The notes under the pieces are model-generated. The model saw only the letters and a list, made by a program, of their open reading frames with translations, made no database searches and was not told where the DNA came from. The translations under genes were made by a program, and so were the position numbers. 64,000 nucleotides of DNA from Ryuthela nishihirai (lineage: Eukaryota; Arthropoda; Arachnida; Araneae; Heptathelidae), in contig JAWZYU010000011.1 in assembly GCA_038380435.1 (NCBI GenBank), positions 87,272,501 to 87,336,500 on the forward strand, written 5' to 3'. Shown here piece by piece: positions 42,281-53,815 of this stretch (positions are counted from its first letter, which is position 1; every line of letters begins with the position of its first letter).

Positions 42281-42901
42281 TGTTGCGGATCACAAAAATG
42301 GATAGCCACTGAGCGTGAGTATTAAAAGCTATATTTCAAAACCAAATTCAATACAAGGTAAATTGTTACAAAGGAAATATGGATGAAGTATCTTATTAAC
42401 AAATCAACTATTAACATGCACAAGTCATCAATCTTCCTGCGTAGAGCACACAATATCAGCTCTGTGTATTTTACTAAATACTACCTTTTACTTGATTTAC
42501 CAGGTCACCCGAAGATCTTCACTCGTAAACCAATTCTCGTCCTGTGCTAATAACTTTTCACACACTAGCCGAACAAAAAGACAGTCCGTGTAGACATTCG
42601 AAGTTAGCCATAAAAGTTCCCACTTTTATACTTCCGCGTATACACAACACATCAAGTTACTTCTTGATACTTAACGATAAAAGATCCCACTTTTATCCTT
42701 CCGCGTATACACAACACATCAAGTTACTTCTTGATACTTAACGCGCACTGTCTCAGAACAGCTCACCGTCCATTTTCGAACTCTCCGACCGTTACAACAC
42801 AACGACCGTTACCGCTCCCCTCTTCTTCTCCAAATTCTCCCAAAGTTCAATTCGTTGGCTGAAACTTTGCTTTTTGGTTGCCAGATTCTTCTGTCGTAAC
42901 A
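42281..42901 (-). repeat. 5' LTR (element orientation)
   Basis: 621 bp, same as 38515-39135. In element sense it begins TGTTACGACAGAAG and ends GCAACA. It contains the duplicated 67-bp block and TATA box described for the other LTR, here at 42610-42743. Element transcription would start in this LTR. Confidence 0.95.
42624..42630 (-). promoter_or_regulatory. TATA box of the LTR promoter
   Basis: In element sense GGAAGTATAAAAGTGGG gives TATAAAA inside one 67-bp block. The other block has GGATAAAAGTGGG, one base poorer. It is a plausible RNA polymerase II promoter. The equivalent in the other LTR is 38858-38864. Confidence 0.55.
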
Positions 42902-43264
42902 ATATATTTCTCACTTCTAGAATCCTTTAGGAGTGAAAATTTAGTATCTGTTCAATACATTGATTGATCGTTTGCGAAATTAGTTAAAAGATTTGGAATT
43001 TCTGAACGTTACAGGGCGGTATTAAAGCTATATGGAAAATCGGGAACGTTAATTAATGGTTTATCAATACTAATCAAAGCAAAAAAATATGTTATCTCTA
43101 AAAATAAGGAGAGGAAAAGAATTTTTTTTAAATTATATGAAAACAAATTATTTTAATGGTGATGCCGATTTATTAGTGAATATTCAGAAGATTAAATGGA
43201 AAGTTCTATTAAAAAGGATAAGCTATTTCTCATTCTATTCTGCCGGCAGTTCGGTCCACTAATG
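42902..43264. other. No gene recognised
   Basis: AT-rich, begins with the right target duplication ATAT. Nothing else is supported. Confidence 0.35.
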
Positions 43265-43505
43265 CTGACGTCACAAATGAGTGCTACGGCCTTCTCCTCT
43301 AGGTGGTGTTGGCTCGCCCGCACACGGAGCCACGGTTTAACATCCCACCTGATGGACGGCGGCTTTTTCAAGACCATTGTGGCTCCTACTGTCCGAGGGC
43401 AGGGTGGGGAGTTTTCCGGAAATAAATCTCAACGCCGGCAGAACTGAAATTCGAACCTGGGAACTGCGGATTACCAGCCAAGCGCGCTACCGACTAACCC
43501 CCGTG
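43265..43505 (-). mobile_element. SINE family 1, variant subfamily
   Basis: Minus-strand copy with recognisable head (AGCGCGCTTGGCTGGTAATC, B-box region GGTTCGAATTTC at about 43455) and the GAGATTTATTTCCGG block. CGTCCATCAGGTGGGATG follows. Beyond GTGTGCGGGCGAG it switches to CCAACACCACCTAGAGGAGA instead of the standard body. This marks a distinct subfamily and explains the 37-bp fragments near 34 kb. Confidence 0.75.
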
Positions 43506-45354
43506 CATGAACGGAAAATTGGATATGTGAGTCATTTATTTATGGCTCAATTGGTTTTAGATAGAACAAGGGTGTGCTGCTACTAATTGTTCCAAACTTC
43601 ATAATTGTAAAAAAGAACTTAAACAGGAAAGATATAACGTTTGAGATGTGATTTCGCATTCATTCCTTTAGAATGGGTAATTACCTTGACGTCCTTGATT
43701 AAAAAACACTTGTTCTCTTCTGCTGCAAGAGACTTTCCCTTTTGTCACCAAACAGATTGAATGCTGCCTTCATTTCACTGAATAGAATTGGGAAATGGAA
43801 ACAATTCCACTTCCTGTAGGTGATCCGGGAATACCTTTCCTCAGATTTCTCTCGAAAGAAAAAACAACATTTCAAACGAGATCATTCCTCGAGATCTCTG
43901 AAAATGGAGAAAACAAACAAAGAAATAGGTCGAGGTTGTTTTCGTCTCTTGAATGGCACATTTCAGCTGCACAGTGGTTTCATTGGCAAGGTCACGAGGG
44001 CCCAAGGTCAGGAAGAAGGACAACACCCACTGGATAGCTGTTAGGAACAGATAAGTTACTCTCTTGATGATCTCTTGCCGAGAGGATGGATCATGGTGTG
44101 TCAGCATCTCATCTGACGGCGAGTGGACTCCGCTCGGGGGATTTCTCGCCGAGGGGAGGAACGGAGATCATCTGAATCAGTGGGAAACAAGCTGGACGCT
44201 TCGGATTTCAATCGAGGCTCGGGGCCAACTGAGGTTCTTCTTCCACCTTCCGAAGAGCTGAAAGCGCTGAAATGTAGCAGAAATGGATCTGGGTCCGAAC
44301 AATGAATAAAGCATCCGCACGTTGCTGTTGTTTCTGCTGAGACCTCCCACTCCCAGTTTATGATTTACACCGATTTCCCTGAAAGTGTAACAGAGACAGG
44401 ATGTCTGTGAGTGCAGATTTTCGATGTCTCCTCTCATGGAGCAGTAGGGAAGGAGTGAAGCCCGAGAGCTTCCTCTCCTTTGAGGGTCATTGACAGGAAG
44501 TCAGTGCCAAAAGGCAAGGGGAGTGGAAGCAGTGATGCGGAGAGAGCATTTCCTGAATCGATGGAGCAGAGGTTTTCAGGTCCGCAGCTCCACATGTGAC
44601 CCAGAGGTCATTAGAATACCGAAGGCCAAATCGGAGGTTCAGCTTGAGTGGTCATCCATTCGGATGGATCAGGGTCAAAGTGGATCTCATTCCGGAATCA
44701 TCTTTCTCGGAAAACGAAGAGAAGAGTTTGATGGAGCCGCATCTTTTTGATTCGGTTGCATCAAGGCAAAGTTCTACTTCAATAATCAGCTTCATTATTG
44801 GAACTCGCCTCGAGAAACGATGTTGCCATGGAAACTACACCATGGGGAGGAAGGGGGGGGAACAGGAAATGACACCTTTCGGCTGAGCTCGAGCTGACAG
44901 AGGTGAAACGTTTTAGCACATTAACCACTCCGAGCATTAAACGGTAACGAGAACAATGAACAACCTGATTTCCCATTTCGCCGCCAGCAGCAGAGCTACT
45001 CTTCCATCAATTACGAAGAGCAGCGCATTAAATCAGTTAACCAAGTCTGAAGATCACGTGACGCTGCCTGAGAAGAAGATCACTTCGCGGAAACATCTTT
45101 CTCTTGGGGTAGAATCTTCACCTACATCTCGAATGATCCAAGTCTCGGGAGGGGGGGGGGGGGTCAGTTTTTTCCACCTTTGTACTCAATGCGACCTCCG
45201 ACCTCTGTTGCGCAGAGTGTTCTGTCTCGTCAGCATCGATCGAAAGACGATTCGGAATTTCGTTTTCAAAGAAATGGATTCCGAATTGAATTTCGAGATC
45301 AGAATCCAATTTTCATTTTCAGGAACATTCATTCCCCGTTCAGGGAGTTAAAGA
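43506..45354. other. No gene recognised, moderately GC-rich in parts
   Basis: Several overlapping frames between 43795 and 45350 on both strands have no recognisable domains. A G-run at about 45151-45162 is present. AATAAA at about 44305 is isolated. The better base composition could reflect exonic or UTR sequence but no splice-bounded exon stood out. Confidence 0.3.
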
Positions 45355-45497
45355 GCACTCGGAATGGCTTGATGGAAAGCTACCATTACAGGTGTCCATT
45401 GAGTTCCCTCCCGCAACCTTCTCTGAGACTTAGAGGTCCTTGTGACCTGGCCATTTAACCCATTATGTGCGAACAAAGTGCCACTTAGAGGTAAAAT
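45355..45497 (+). mobile_element. SINE family 1, 3' fragment
   Basis: Retains GGCTTGATGGAAAGCTACCA, CAACCTTCTCTGAGACTTAG, and the end AGAGGTAAAATAACCC. It is 5' truncated and diverged. Confidence 0.8.
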
Positions 45498-45752
45498 AAC
45501 CCTTCCGTTAGGTCACGTGGGGCACTGCCCCCACCAAAAATAATCACAAAAAGTAATAAATTTCGAATTTATTCTTCCTAATTTGTTATTATATTTTCTA
45601 ATTCCTAATTCATAATATATTTTCGTATTCCTTTTGTAATCGTTATTTGGCCTGTTACGTAGGCAATCACAGCATTTACATCGCCTGCTGCTTTCGTATT
45701 GTCAATAAGAAATTTAGCATTTTAACATTACGGCCACCGTCCGTGTGTATGT
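45498..45752. other. Unassigned spacer
   Basis: The stretch GGGGCACTGCCCCCACCAAAA near 45509 resembles the start of the 15870 spacer (GCACGGCCCCGCCAAAAA), suggesting a shared repeat. Nothing else. Confidence 0.3.
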
Positions 45753-45825
45753 ATATGTTACCGCTAAAGCTCGAAAGCCGGTAATGTGCAGAATAACTGA
45801 TTTCTGCACTTTAGCGGTAACATAT
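45753..45825. repeat. Nested hairpin, 17-bp perfect stem
   Basis: ATATGTTACCGCTAAAG at 45753-45769 pairs with 45809-45825. Within it GTGCAGAA and TTCTGCAC form a second stem. Likely a small palindromic element. Confidence 0.7.
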
Positions 45826-47731
45826 GTTATATATAAGCATTATGTATTATAGCGATGACACAAATGCACATGTGATGGAATATAATGCGGCTGAACTGCA
45901 GAAGACAGGTCACCATTTTATATTGACCCGTGACACTTGATTTGCTGATTCTACGAGTGCAACCAATAATCGAAGATCTTGCTACTTTGCGAGGATCTTC
46001 ATTGGACAGTGGCAGGCTCAACAAGCCTAAGCTTTCGTCACGAGATGATTTGTTTCGAGATGATCTTTCGTCACGAGACGAACAAAAAGTTGACTGAGTT
46101 GCCAACTTTTTGCTTTGCCACAGAAGGATGCTTATGCATGAAGAATAGAAATAAGGTCTACAAGGGAATGCTGATAATATATTTTAACAAAGCACGACAT
46201 AAGGCGTAGCGCAGCCATTTAAGTTTTATTCTTGGCTTGCAACTCCATGGTCACCGGGTTCGATTCCTGGCACTCTCAAAATAGTTTCTTTTAATATTTT
46301 ATTAGCATAATTTTTTTATCATTCTTTGAAAAATAAATTAATCTAGGCAATAATATATATATAAATTAATATCGTAAATTAAACGTAACCAAAATAGGCA
46401 ACTTTTCAATTATAATTTACGACGAATAATTTAGTTTAAAAAATATAAATTTATAATCTGGAGGAAAAATACTTATATATATATACATAAACATGCCTGG
46501 ATCTAGAAAAAATTCGAGAGGGCGGAGTGGGGGGGGCAAGAAATGGAATCGAGCAGTAAAAACGTAAAAGTTTTTTTTTTCGGGGGGGGGGGGGGGGGGT
46601 GTTAACCCAAGAGACTTGATTGCCAATGCAGCATGATATTTCAGCCTCTGGTTTATGGGATTTAAAAAAATTAAATAAATTTTTGCTCCTTTTACTCTTA
46701 CTCGCATTCGGGGGGGGAGGGGGGAATTTTCCCCCACTCCACAAATCCGGCCCTGGGCATAGGCAATTATCACAGGGGAGGGGGAAGGAGAAAGACCACA
46801 AATTGAAATAGTACAAGAATACCTTTCAGAATTTTCCCCCCAAAATGTTTTGTTAAATAATGTGTTTTCAGAATAGCTGATACAAAAAAGATAGCTCTAT
46901 GCATTACGAAACGCTTTTTCAGTCCGATTCAGTTCATTCAATATCAGGTCTTCCTCTGCTCTCAAAGTGCCCCCCCCCCCCCCCCCCCAGATAATTTAGT
47001 CCCGATCCGCCACTGCGCCCGTGAGAGCAAATTTTATAACCTGACGTGAAATTTGGTTTGGTTTGTCGAGTGCGGAAAGCGGAGATTCAATCCACAGGTC
47101 GACGATTTTAAAGAATTCGAACTAATTCTGAACGAATCCGAAAGATCGGAAAAAGATTTCTTAAATTTCCTCTTCGTGATATTTTTCTATAATCTTTTCA
47201 GGAGTTTCGACTGCTTTGGAGTTGTTGTCCTCCCATTGGCTTAACAAGAGTGCGTCTGCATTATTCCTCGCCTAGAAATCTCAGCGACGCCGCAAATCGT
47301 CTTCTCATTTTGAAGAAAAGTGAAATCCTTTCGGGAATCTTTATCTCGAAAAGGAAACGAACTCGATCAAGGAAAGACCGCGAAGGCTTTTCGAATGGAA
47401 TGGACATCTTAATGACACAAAAATTAAGGTCAATCCTTGTTTGAAAAAAAAAAACTCGCTTCCTTGGATGGGAAGGAGCTGGGGGGGGGGGGGGACAAAG
47501 TTCACTGCGGACAAGGTTCAAAGGTCGGAAGGGAATGAGATCAAAGTTCACAAGAAGAGAAATTTTTGCAACTTCCACTGAGGAATTTCTCATCATTCGC
47601 ATTCTGTTTTCTCGGCATATAATGCGAGAAACGAAGAACTGCAAACTCCTTCTGGTTGAAATCTTTTGCACTTACTGAAAGTGGGAAACAAATCAGCACA
47701 TCAAATGATCTCGAAAATTAATCTCAAATAT
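45826..47731. other. Spacer with homopolymer runs and a tRNA-like half
   Basis: At 46226-46280 CTTGCAACTCCATGG is followed by the B-box-like GGGTTCGATTCCTGGCAC, so this may be the head end of another tRNA-derived repeat. Long G-runs (about 46582-46599, 46710-46727, 47480-47493) and a C-run (46971-46988) are present. GATCCGCCACTG at about 46997-47010 resembles a hAT terminus. No protein-coding gene is supported. Confidence 0.35.
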
Positions 47732-48059
47732 TATTATAGGAGAGTTGGGTTGGTTGGGTTGTTTTACCTCTGAGCGGCACTTTTTTGCACACCATGGGCT
47801 AAATGGCCAGGTCACAAGGACCCCGAAGGCTCAGAGAAGGTTGGGGGAGGGGACCCACTGGAACAGCTGTTGGGAGACAGATGGTAGCCTCCCGTCAAGG
47901 CCATCCAGCGTGTTCTTTAACGTGCACAGGGTATGGCTCTCCCGCACACGGGGCCACGGCTTAACGTCCCATCCGACGGACGGCGGCCTTTCCAAGCCCA
48001 TCGGTGTCCCCTACTGACCGTGGGCAGGGCGGGGAATTTTGCGGAGTATTATAGGAGAG
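47732..48059 (-). mobile_element. SINE family 1, 5'-truncated, with 13-bp target duplication
   Basis: The SINE body lies at 47745-48046 on the minus strand, flanked by TATTATAGGAGAG at 47732-47744 and 48047-48059. It has the 3' tail (CAACCCAACCAACCCAAC in SINE sense) and stops at CTCCGCAAAATTCC, before the tRNA-like head. A clean target duplication with a 5' truncation is classic LINE-machinery insertion. Confidence 0.93.
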
Positions 48060-48254
48060 AAAAAGATGCAGCCAATTATCAGATTATAATTCCAGAAATG
48101 GGGAAGAAAAACAGCGCGAGAATTTGGGATTGCGAAATCACTCTTTTGCTACTATTTTTTAAAACGGTCATCGTCTCATTATATAAATGACATTTTTAGT
48201 ATTTAGGAGCATCGATTGATGATTCCTAATCATTATGCACTTTTCTTGCTTCGA
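48060..48254. other. Spacer before satellite
   Basis: No feature recognised. Confidence 0.4.
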
Positions 48255-51200
48255 GTAGCATCTTTTGGGAATCATCACATCACCTTCCCTGCACAGAGTG
48301 GCATACATTAGGAATAAATCCCGCTTCTTTTCCTGTATCTTGTTGGGAATCATCACGATTCTTTTCTTATGTGGCGTGGCATCTGTTGGGAATCATCACG
48401 ACTCTTTCTCTGTGCGGAGTGGCGTCTGTTGTGAGTCATCAAGAGTCTTTACCTGTGAGGATTGTCTTTCTTTCAGAATCATCATGATTCTTTTCTTATA
48501 TGGCCTGGCATCTGTTGGGACTCATCATGACTCTTTCTCTGTGCGGAGTGGCGTCTGTTGTGAGTCATCAAGAGTCTTTACCTGTGAGGATTGTCTTTCT
48601 TTCAGAATCATCATGATTCTTTTCTTATGTGGCTTGGCATCTGTTGGGAATCATCACGACTCTTTCTCTGTGCGGAGTGGCGTCTGTTGTGAGTCATCAA
48701 GAGTCTTTACCTGTGAGGATTGTCTTTCTTTCAGAATCATCATGATTCTTTTCTTATGTGGCTTGGCATCTATTGGGAATCATCACGACTCTTTCTCTGT
48801 GCGGAGTGGCGTCTGTTGTGAGTCATCAAGAGTCTTTACCTGTGAGGATTGTCTTTCTTTCAGAATCATCATGATTCTTTTCTTATGCGGCTTGGCATCT
48901 GTTGGGAATCATCACGACTCTTTCTCTGTGCGGAGTGGCGTCTGTTGTGAGTCATCAAGAGTCTTTACCTGTGAGGATTGTCTTTCTTTCAGAATCATCA
49001 CGATTCTTTTCTTATGTGGCGTGGCATCTGTTGGGAATCATCACGACTCTTTCTCTGTGCGGAGTGGCGTCTGTTGTGAGTCATCAAGAGTCTTTACCTG
49101 TGAGGATTGTCTTTCTTTCAGAATCATCATGATTCTTTTCTTATGTGGCCTGGCATCTGTTGGGACTCATCATGACTCTTTCTCTGTGCGGAGTGGCGTC
49201 TGTTGTGAGTCATCAAGAGTCTTTACCTGTGAGGATTGTCTTTCTTTCAGAATCATCATGATTCTTTTCTTATGCGGCTTGGCATCTGTTGGGAATCATC
49301 ACGACTCTTTCTCTGTGCGGAGTGGCGTCTGTTGTGAGTCATCAAGAGTCTTTACCTGTGAGGATTGTCTTTCTTTCAGAATCATCACGATTCTTTTCTT
49401 ATGTGGCGTGGCATCTGTTGGGAATCATCACGACTCTTTCTCTGTGCGGAGTGGCGTCTGTTGTGAGTCATCAAGAGTCTTTACCTGTGAGGATTGTCTT
49501 TCTTTCAGAATCATCATGATTCTTTTCTTATGTGGCTTGGCATCTGTTGGGAATCATCACGACTCTTTCTCTGTGCGGAGTGGCGTCTGTTGTGAGTCAT
49601 CAAGAGTCTTTACCTGTGAGGATTGTCTTTCTTTCAGAATCATCACGATTCTTTTCTTATGTGGCGTGGCATCTGTTGGGAATCATCACGACTCTTTCTC
49701 TGTGCGGAGTGGCGTCTGTTGTGAGTCATCAAGAGTCTTTACCTGTGAGGATTGTCTTTCTTTCAGAATCATCATGATTCTTTTCTTATGTGGCCTGGCA
49801 CCTGTTGGGACTCATCATGACTCTTTCTCTGTGCGGAGTGGCGTCTGTTGTGAGTCATCAAGAGTCTTTACCTGTGAGGATTGTCTTTCTTTCAGATTCA
49901 TCATGATTCTTTTCTTATGTGGCTTGGCATCTGTTGGGAATCATCACGACTCTTTCTCTGTGCGGAGTGGCGTCTGTTGTGAGTCATCAAGAGTCTTTAC
50001 CTGTGAGGATTGTCTTTCTTTCAGAATCATCATGATCTTTTCTTATGTGGCCTGGCATCTGTTGGGACTCATCATGACTCTTTCTCTGTGCAGAGTGGCG
50101 TCTGTTGTGAGTCATCAAGAGTCTTTACCTGTGAGGATTGTCTTTCTTTCAGAATCATCATGATTCTTTTCTTATGTGGCTTGGCATCTGTTGGGAATCA
50201 TCACGACTCTTTCTCTGTGCGGAGTGGCGTCTGTTGTGAGTCATCAAGAGTCTTTACCTGTGAGGATTGTCTTTCTTTCAGAATCATCATGATTCTTTTC
50301 TTATGTGGCTTGGCATCTGTTGGGAATCATCACGACTCTTTCTCTGTGCGGAGTGGCGTCTGTTGTGAGTCATCAAGAGTCTTTACCTGTGAGGATTGTC
50401 TTTCTTTCAGAATTATCATGATTCTTTTCTTATGTGGCCTGGCATCTGTTGGGACTCATCATGACTCTTTCTCTGTGCGGAGTGGCGTCTGTTGTGAGTC
50501 ATCAAGAGTCTTTACCTGTGAGGATTGTCTTTCTTTCAGAATCATCATGATTCTTTTCTTATGTGGCGTGGCATCTGTTGGGAATCATCACGACTCTTTC
50601 TCTGTGCGGAGTGGCGTCTGTTGTGAGTCATCAAGAGTCTTTACCTGTGAGGATTGTCTTTCTTTCAGAATCATCATGATTCTTTTCTTATGTGGCTTGG
50701 CATCTATTGGGAATCATCACGACTCTTTCTCTGTGCGGAGTGGCGTCTGTTGTGAGTCATCAAGAGTCTTTACCTGTGAGGATTGTCTTTCTTTCAGAAT
50801 CATCATGATTCTTTTCTTATGTGGCCTGGCATCTGTTGGGACTCATCATGACTCTTTCTCTGTGCGGAGTGGCGTCTGTTGTGAGTCATCAAGAGTCTTT
50901 ACCTGTGAGGATTGTCTTTCTTTCAGAATCATCATGATTTTTTTCTTATGTGGCGTGGCATCTGTTGGGAATCATCACGACTCTTTCTCTGTGCGGAGTG
51001 GCGTCTGTTGTGAGTCATCAAGAGTCTTTACCTGTGAGGATTGTCTTTCTTTCAGAATCATCATGATTCTTTTCTTATGTGGCGTGGCATCTGTTGGGAA
51101 TCATCACGACTCTTTCTCTGTGCGGAGTGGCGTCTATTGTGAGTCATCAAGAGTCTTTACCTGTGAGGATTGTCTTTCTTTCAGAATCATCATGATTCTT

Positions 51201-53815
51201 TTCTTATGTGGCTTGCCATCTGTTGGGAATCATCACGACTCTTTCTCTGTGCGGAGTGGCGTCTGTTGTGAGTCATCAAGAGTCTTTACCTGTGAGGATT
51301 GTCTTTCTTTCAGAATCATCATGATTCTTTTCTTATGTGGCGTGGCATCTGTTGGGAATCATCACGACTCTTTCTCTGTGCGGAGTGGCGTCTGTGTAAG
51401 TCATCAAGAGTCTTTACCTGTGAGGATTGTCTTTCTTTCAGAATCATGATGATTCTTTTCTTATGTGGCTTGGCATCTGTTGGGAATCATCACGACTCTT
51501 TCTCTGTGCGGAGTGGCGTCTGTTGTGAGTCATCAAGAGTCTTTACCTGTGAGGATTGTCTTTCTTTCAGAATCATCATGATTCTTTTCTTATGTGGCCT
51601 GGCGTCTGTTGGGACTCATCATGACTCTTTCGCTGTGTGGAGTGGCGTCTGTTGTGAGTCATCAAGAGTCTTTACCTGTGAGGATTGTCTTTCTTTCAGA
51701 ATCATCATGATTCTTTTCTTATGTGGCCTGGCATCTGTTGGGACTCATCATGACTCTTTCTCTGTGCGGAGTGGCGTCTGTTGTTAGTCATCAAGAGTCT
51801 TTACCTGTGAGGATTGTCTTTCTTTCAGAATCATCATGATTCTTTTCTTATGTGGCGTGGCATCTGTTGGGAATCATCACGACTCTTTCTCTGTGCGGAG
51901 TGGCGTCTGTTGTGAGTCATCAAGAGTCTTTACCTGTTAGGATTGTCTTTCTTTCAGAATCATCATGATTCTTTTCTTATGTGGCCTGGCATCTGTTGGG
52001 ACTCATCATGACTCTTTCTCTGTGCGGAGTGGCGTCTGTTGTTAGTCATCAAGAGTCTTTACCTGTGAGGATTGTCTTTCTTTCAGAATCATCATGATTC
52101 TTTTCTTATGTGGCGTGGCATCTGTTGGGAATCATCACGACTCTTTCTCTGTGCGGAGTGGCGTCTGTTGTGAGTCTTTACCTGTTAGGATTGTCTTTCT
52201 TTCAGAATCATCATGATTCTTTTCTTATGTGGCTTGGCATCTGTTGGGAATCATCACGACTCTTTCTCTGTGCGGAGTGGCGTCTGTTGTGAGTCATCAA
52301 GAGTCTTTACCTGTGAGGATTGTCTTTCTTTCAGAATCATCACGATTCTTTTCTTATGCGGCTTGGCATCTGTTGGGAATCATCACGACTCTTTCTCTGT
52401 GCGGAGTGGCGTCTGTTGTGAGTCATCAAGAGTCTTTACCTGTGAGGATTGTCTTTCTTTCAGAATCATCATGATTCTTTTCTTATGTGGCCTGGCATCT
52501 GTTGGGACTCATCATGACTCTTTCTCTGTGCGGAGTGGCGTCTGTTGTGAGTCATCAAGAGTCTTTACCTGTGAGGATTGTTTTTCTTTCAGAATCATCA
52601 TGATTCTTTTCTTATGTGGCTTGGCATCTGTTGGGAATCATCACGACTCTTTCTCTGTGCGGAGTGGCGTCTGTTGTGAGTCATCAAGAGTCTTTACCTG
52701 TGAGGATTGTCTTTCTTTCAGAATCATCATGATTCTTTTCTTATGTGGCCTGGCATCTGTTGGGACTCATCATGACTCTTTCTCTGTGCGGAGTGGCGTC
52801 TGTTGTGAGTCATCAAGAGTCTTTACCTGTGAGGATTGTCTTTCTTTCAGAATCATCATGATTCTTTTCTTATGCGGCTTGGCATCTGTTGGGAATCATC
52901 ACGACTCTTTCTCTGTGCGGAGTGGCGTCTGTTGTGAGTCATCAAGAGTCTTTACCTGTGAGGATTGTCTTTCTTTCAGAATCATCATGATTCTTTTCTT
53001 ATGTGGCCTGGCATCTGTTGGGACTCATCATGACTCTTTCTCTGTGCGGAGTGGCGTCTGTTGTGAGTCATCAAGAGTCTTTACCTGTGAGGATTGTTTT
53101 TCTTTCAGAATCATCATGATTCTTTTCTTATGTGGCTTGGCATCTGTTGGGAATCATCACGACTCTTTCTCTGTGCGGAGTGGCGTCTGTTGTGAGTCAT
53201 CAAGAGTCTTTACCTGTGAGGATTGTCTTTCTTTCAGAATCATCATGATTCTTTTCTTATGTGGCCTGGCATCTGTTGGGACTCATCATGACTCTTTCTC
53301 TGTGCGGAGTGGCGTCTGTTGTGAGTCATCAAGAGTCTTTACCTGTGAGGATTGTCTTTCTTTCAGAATCATCATGATTCTTTTCTTATGTGGCGTGGCA
53401 TCTGTTGGGAATCATCACGATTCTTTTCTTATGTGGCGTGGCATCTGTTGGGAATCATCACGACTCTTTCTCTGTGCGGAGTGGTGTCTGTTGTGAGTCA
53501 TCAAGAGTCTTTACCTGTGAGGATTGTCTTTCTTTCAGAATCATCATGATTCTTTTCTTATGTGGCCTGGCATCTGTTGTGACTCATCATGACTCTTTCT
53601 CTGTGCGGAGTGGCGTCTGTTGTGAGTCATCAAGAGTCTTTACCTGTGAGGATTGTCTTTTTTCAGAATCATCATTATTCTATTCTTATGTGGCGTGGCA
53701 TCTGTTGGGAATCATCACGACTCTTTCTCTGTGCGGAGTGGCGTCTGTTATGAGTCATCCAGAGTCTTTACCTGTGAGGATTGTCTTTCATTCAGAATCA
53801 TCATGATTCTTTTCA
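48255..53815. repeat. 129-bp satellite built of three 43-bp monomers, about 43 units
   Basis: The 129-bp unit contains three related 43-bp monomers beginning TGGCATCTGTTGGGAATC, TGGCGTCTGTTGTGAGTC and TGTCTTTCTTTCAGAATC, each with an ATCATnnnGA.TCTT-like core. The left edge (48255-48340) and right edge (53640-53815) hold diverged monomers, as expected at array margins. The period is divisible by three, so one frame stays open for long stretches (48265-50163, 50010-51449, 52213-53496). It encodes a 43-residue Cys-rich hydrophobic repeat. Stops interrupt near 51785, 51944 and 52030. I regard it as satellite DNA, not a gene. Confidence 0.93.

Larger units (their letters stand above)
38515..42901 (-). 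mobile_element. Gene-transducing LTR retrotransposon (Ty3/gypsy-derived, non-autonomous)
   Basis: A complete LTR insertion of 4387 bp. Two 621-bp LTRs, identical as far as I compared them, begin TGTTGC and end GTAACA on the plus strand. The insertion is flanked by ATAT at 38511-38514 and 42902-42905. In element orientation (minus) the order is: 5' LTR (42281-42901), primer-binding site, one 1068-codon ORF, polypurine tract, 3' LTR (38515-39135). The ORF lacks protease, reverse transcriptase, RNase H and integrase catalytic domains but carries captured thymidine phosphorylase and zinc-finger segments plus an integrase C-terminal tail. The tail and primer site point to a Ty3/gypsy parent. Mobility would have to come in trans from an autonomous relative. 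Matching LTRs indicate a recent insertion. Confidence 0.92.

Noticed and set aside
38515..42901. Endogenous retrovirus
   Set aside because: No envelope-like sequence, no pol core; the ORF and integrase tail fit a Ty3/gypsy-derived retrotransposon.
46417..46816. Proline-rich minus-strand frames
   Set aside because: Produced by long G-runs on the plus strand; homopolymers of uncertain length.
48265..50163. Long open frames of the satellite (632, 479 and 427 codons) as a repetitive protein gene
   Set aside because: The openness follows from a 129-bp period without stops in one frame. Other frames are also partly open, stops occur in mid-array, and there is no promoter, splice site or unique terminal sequence.
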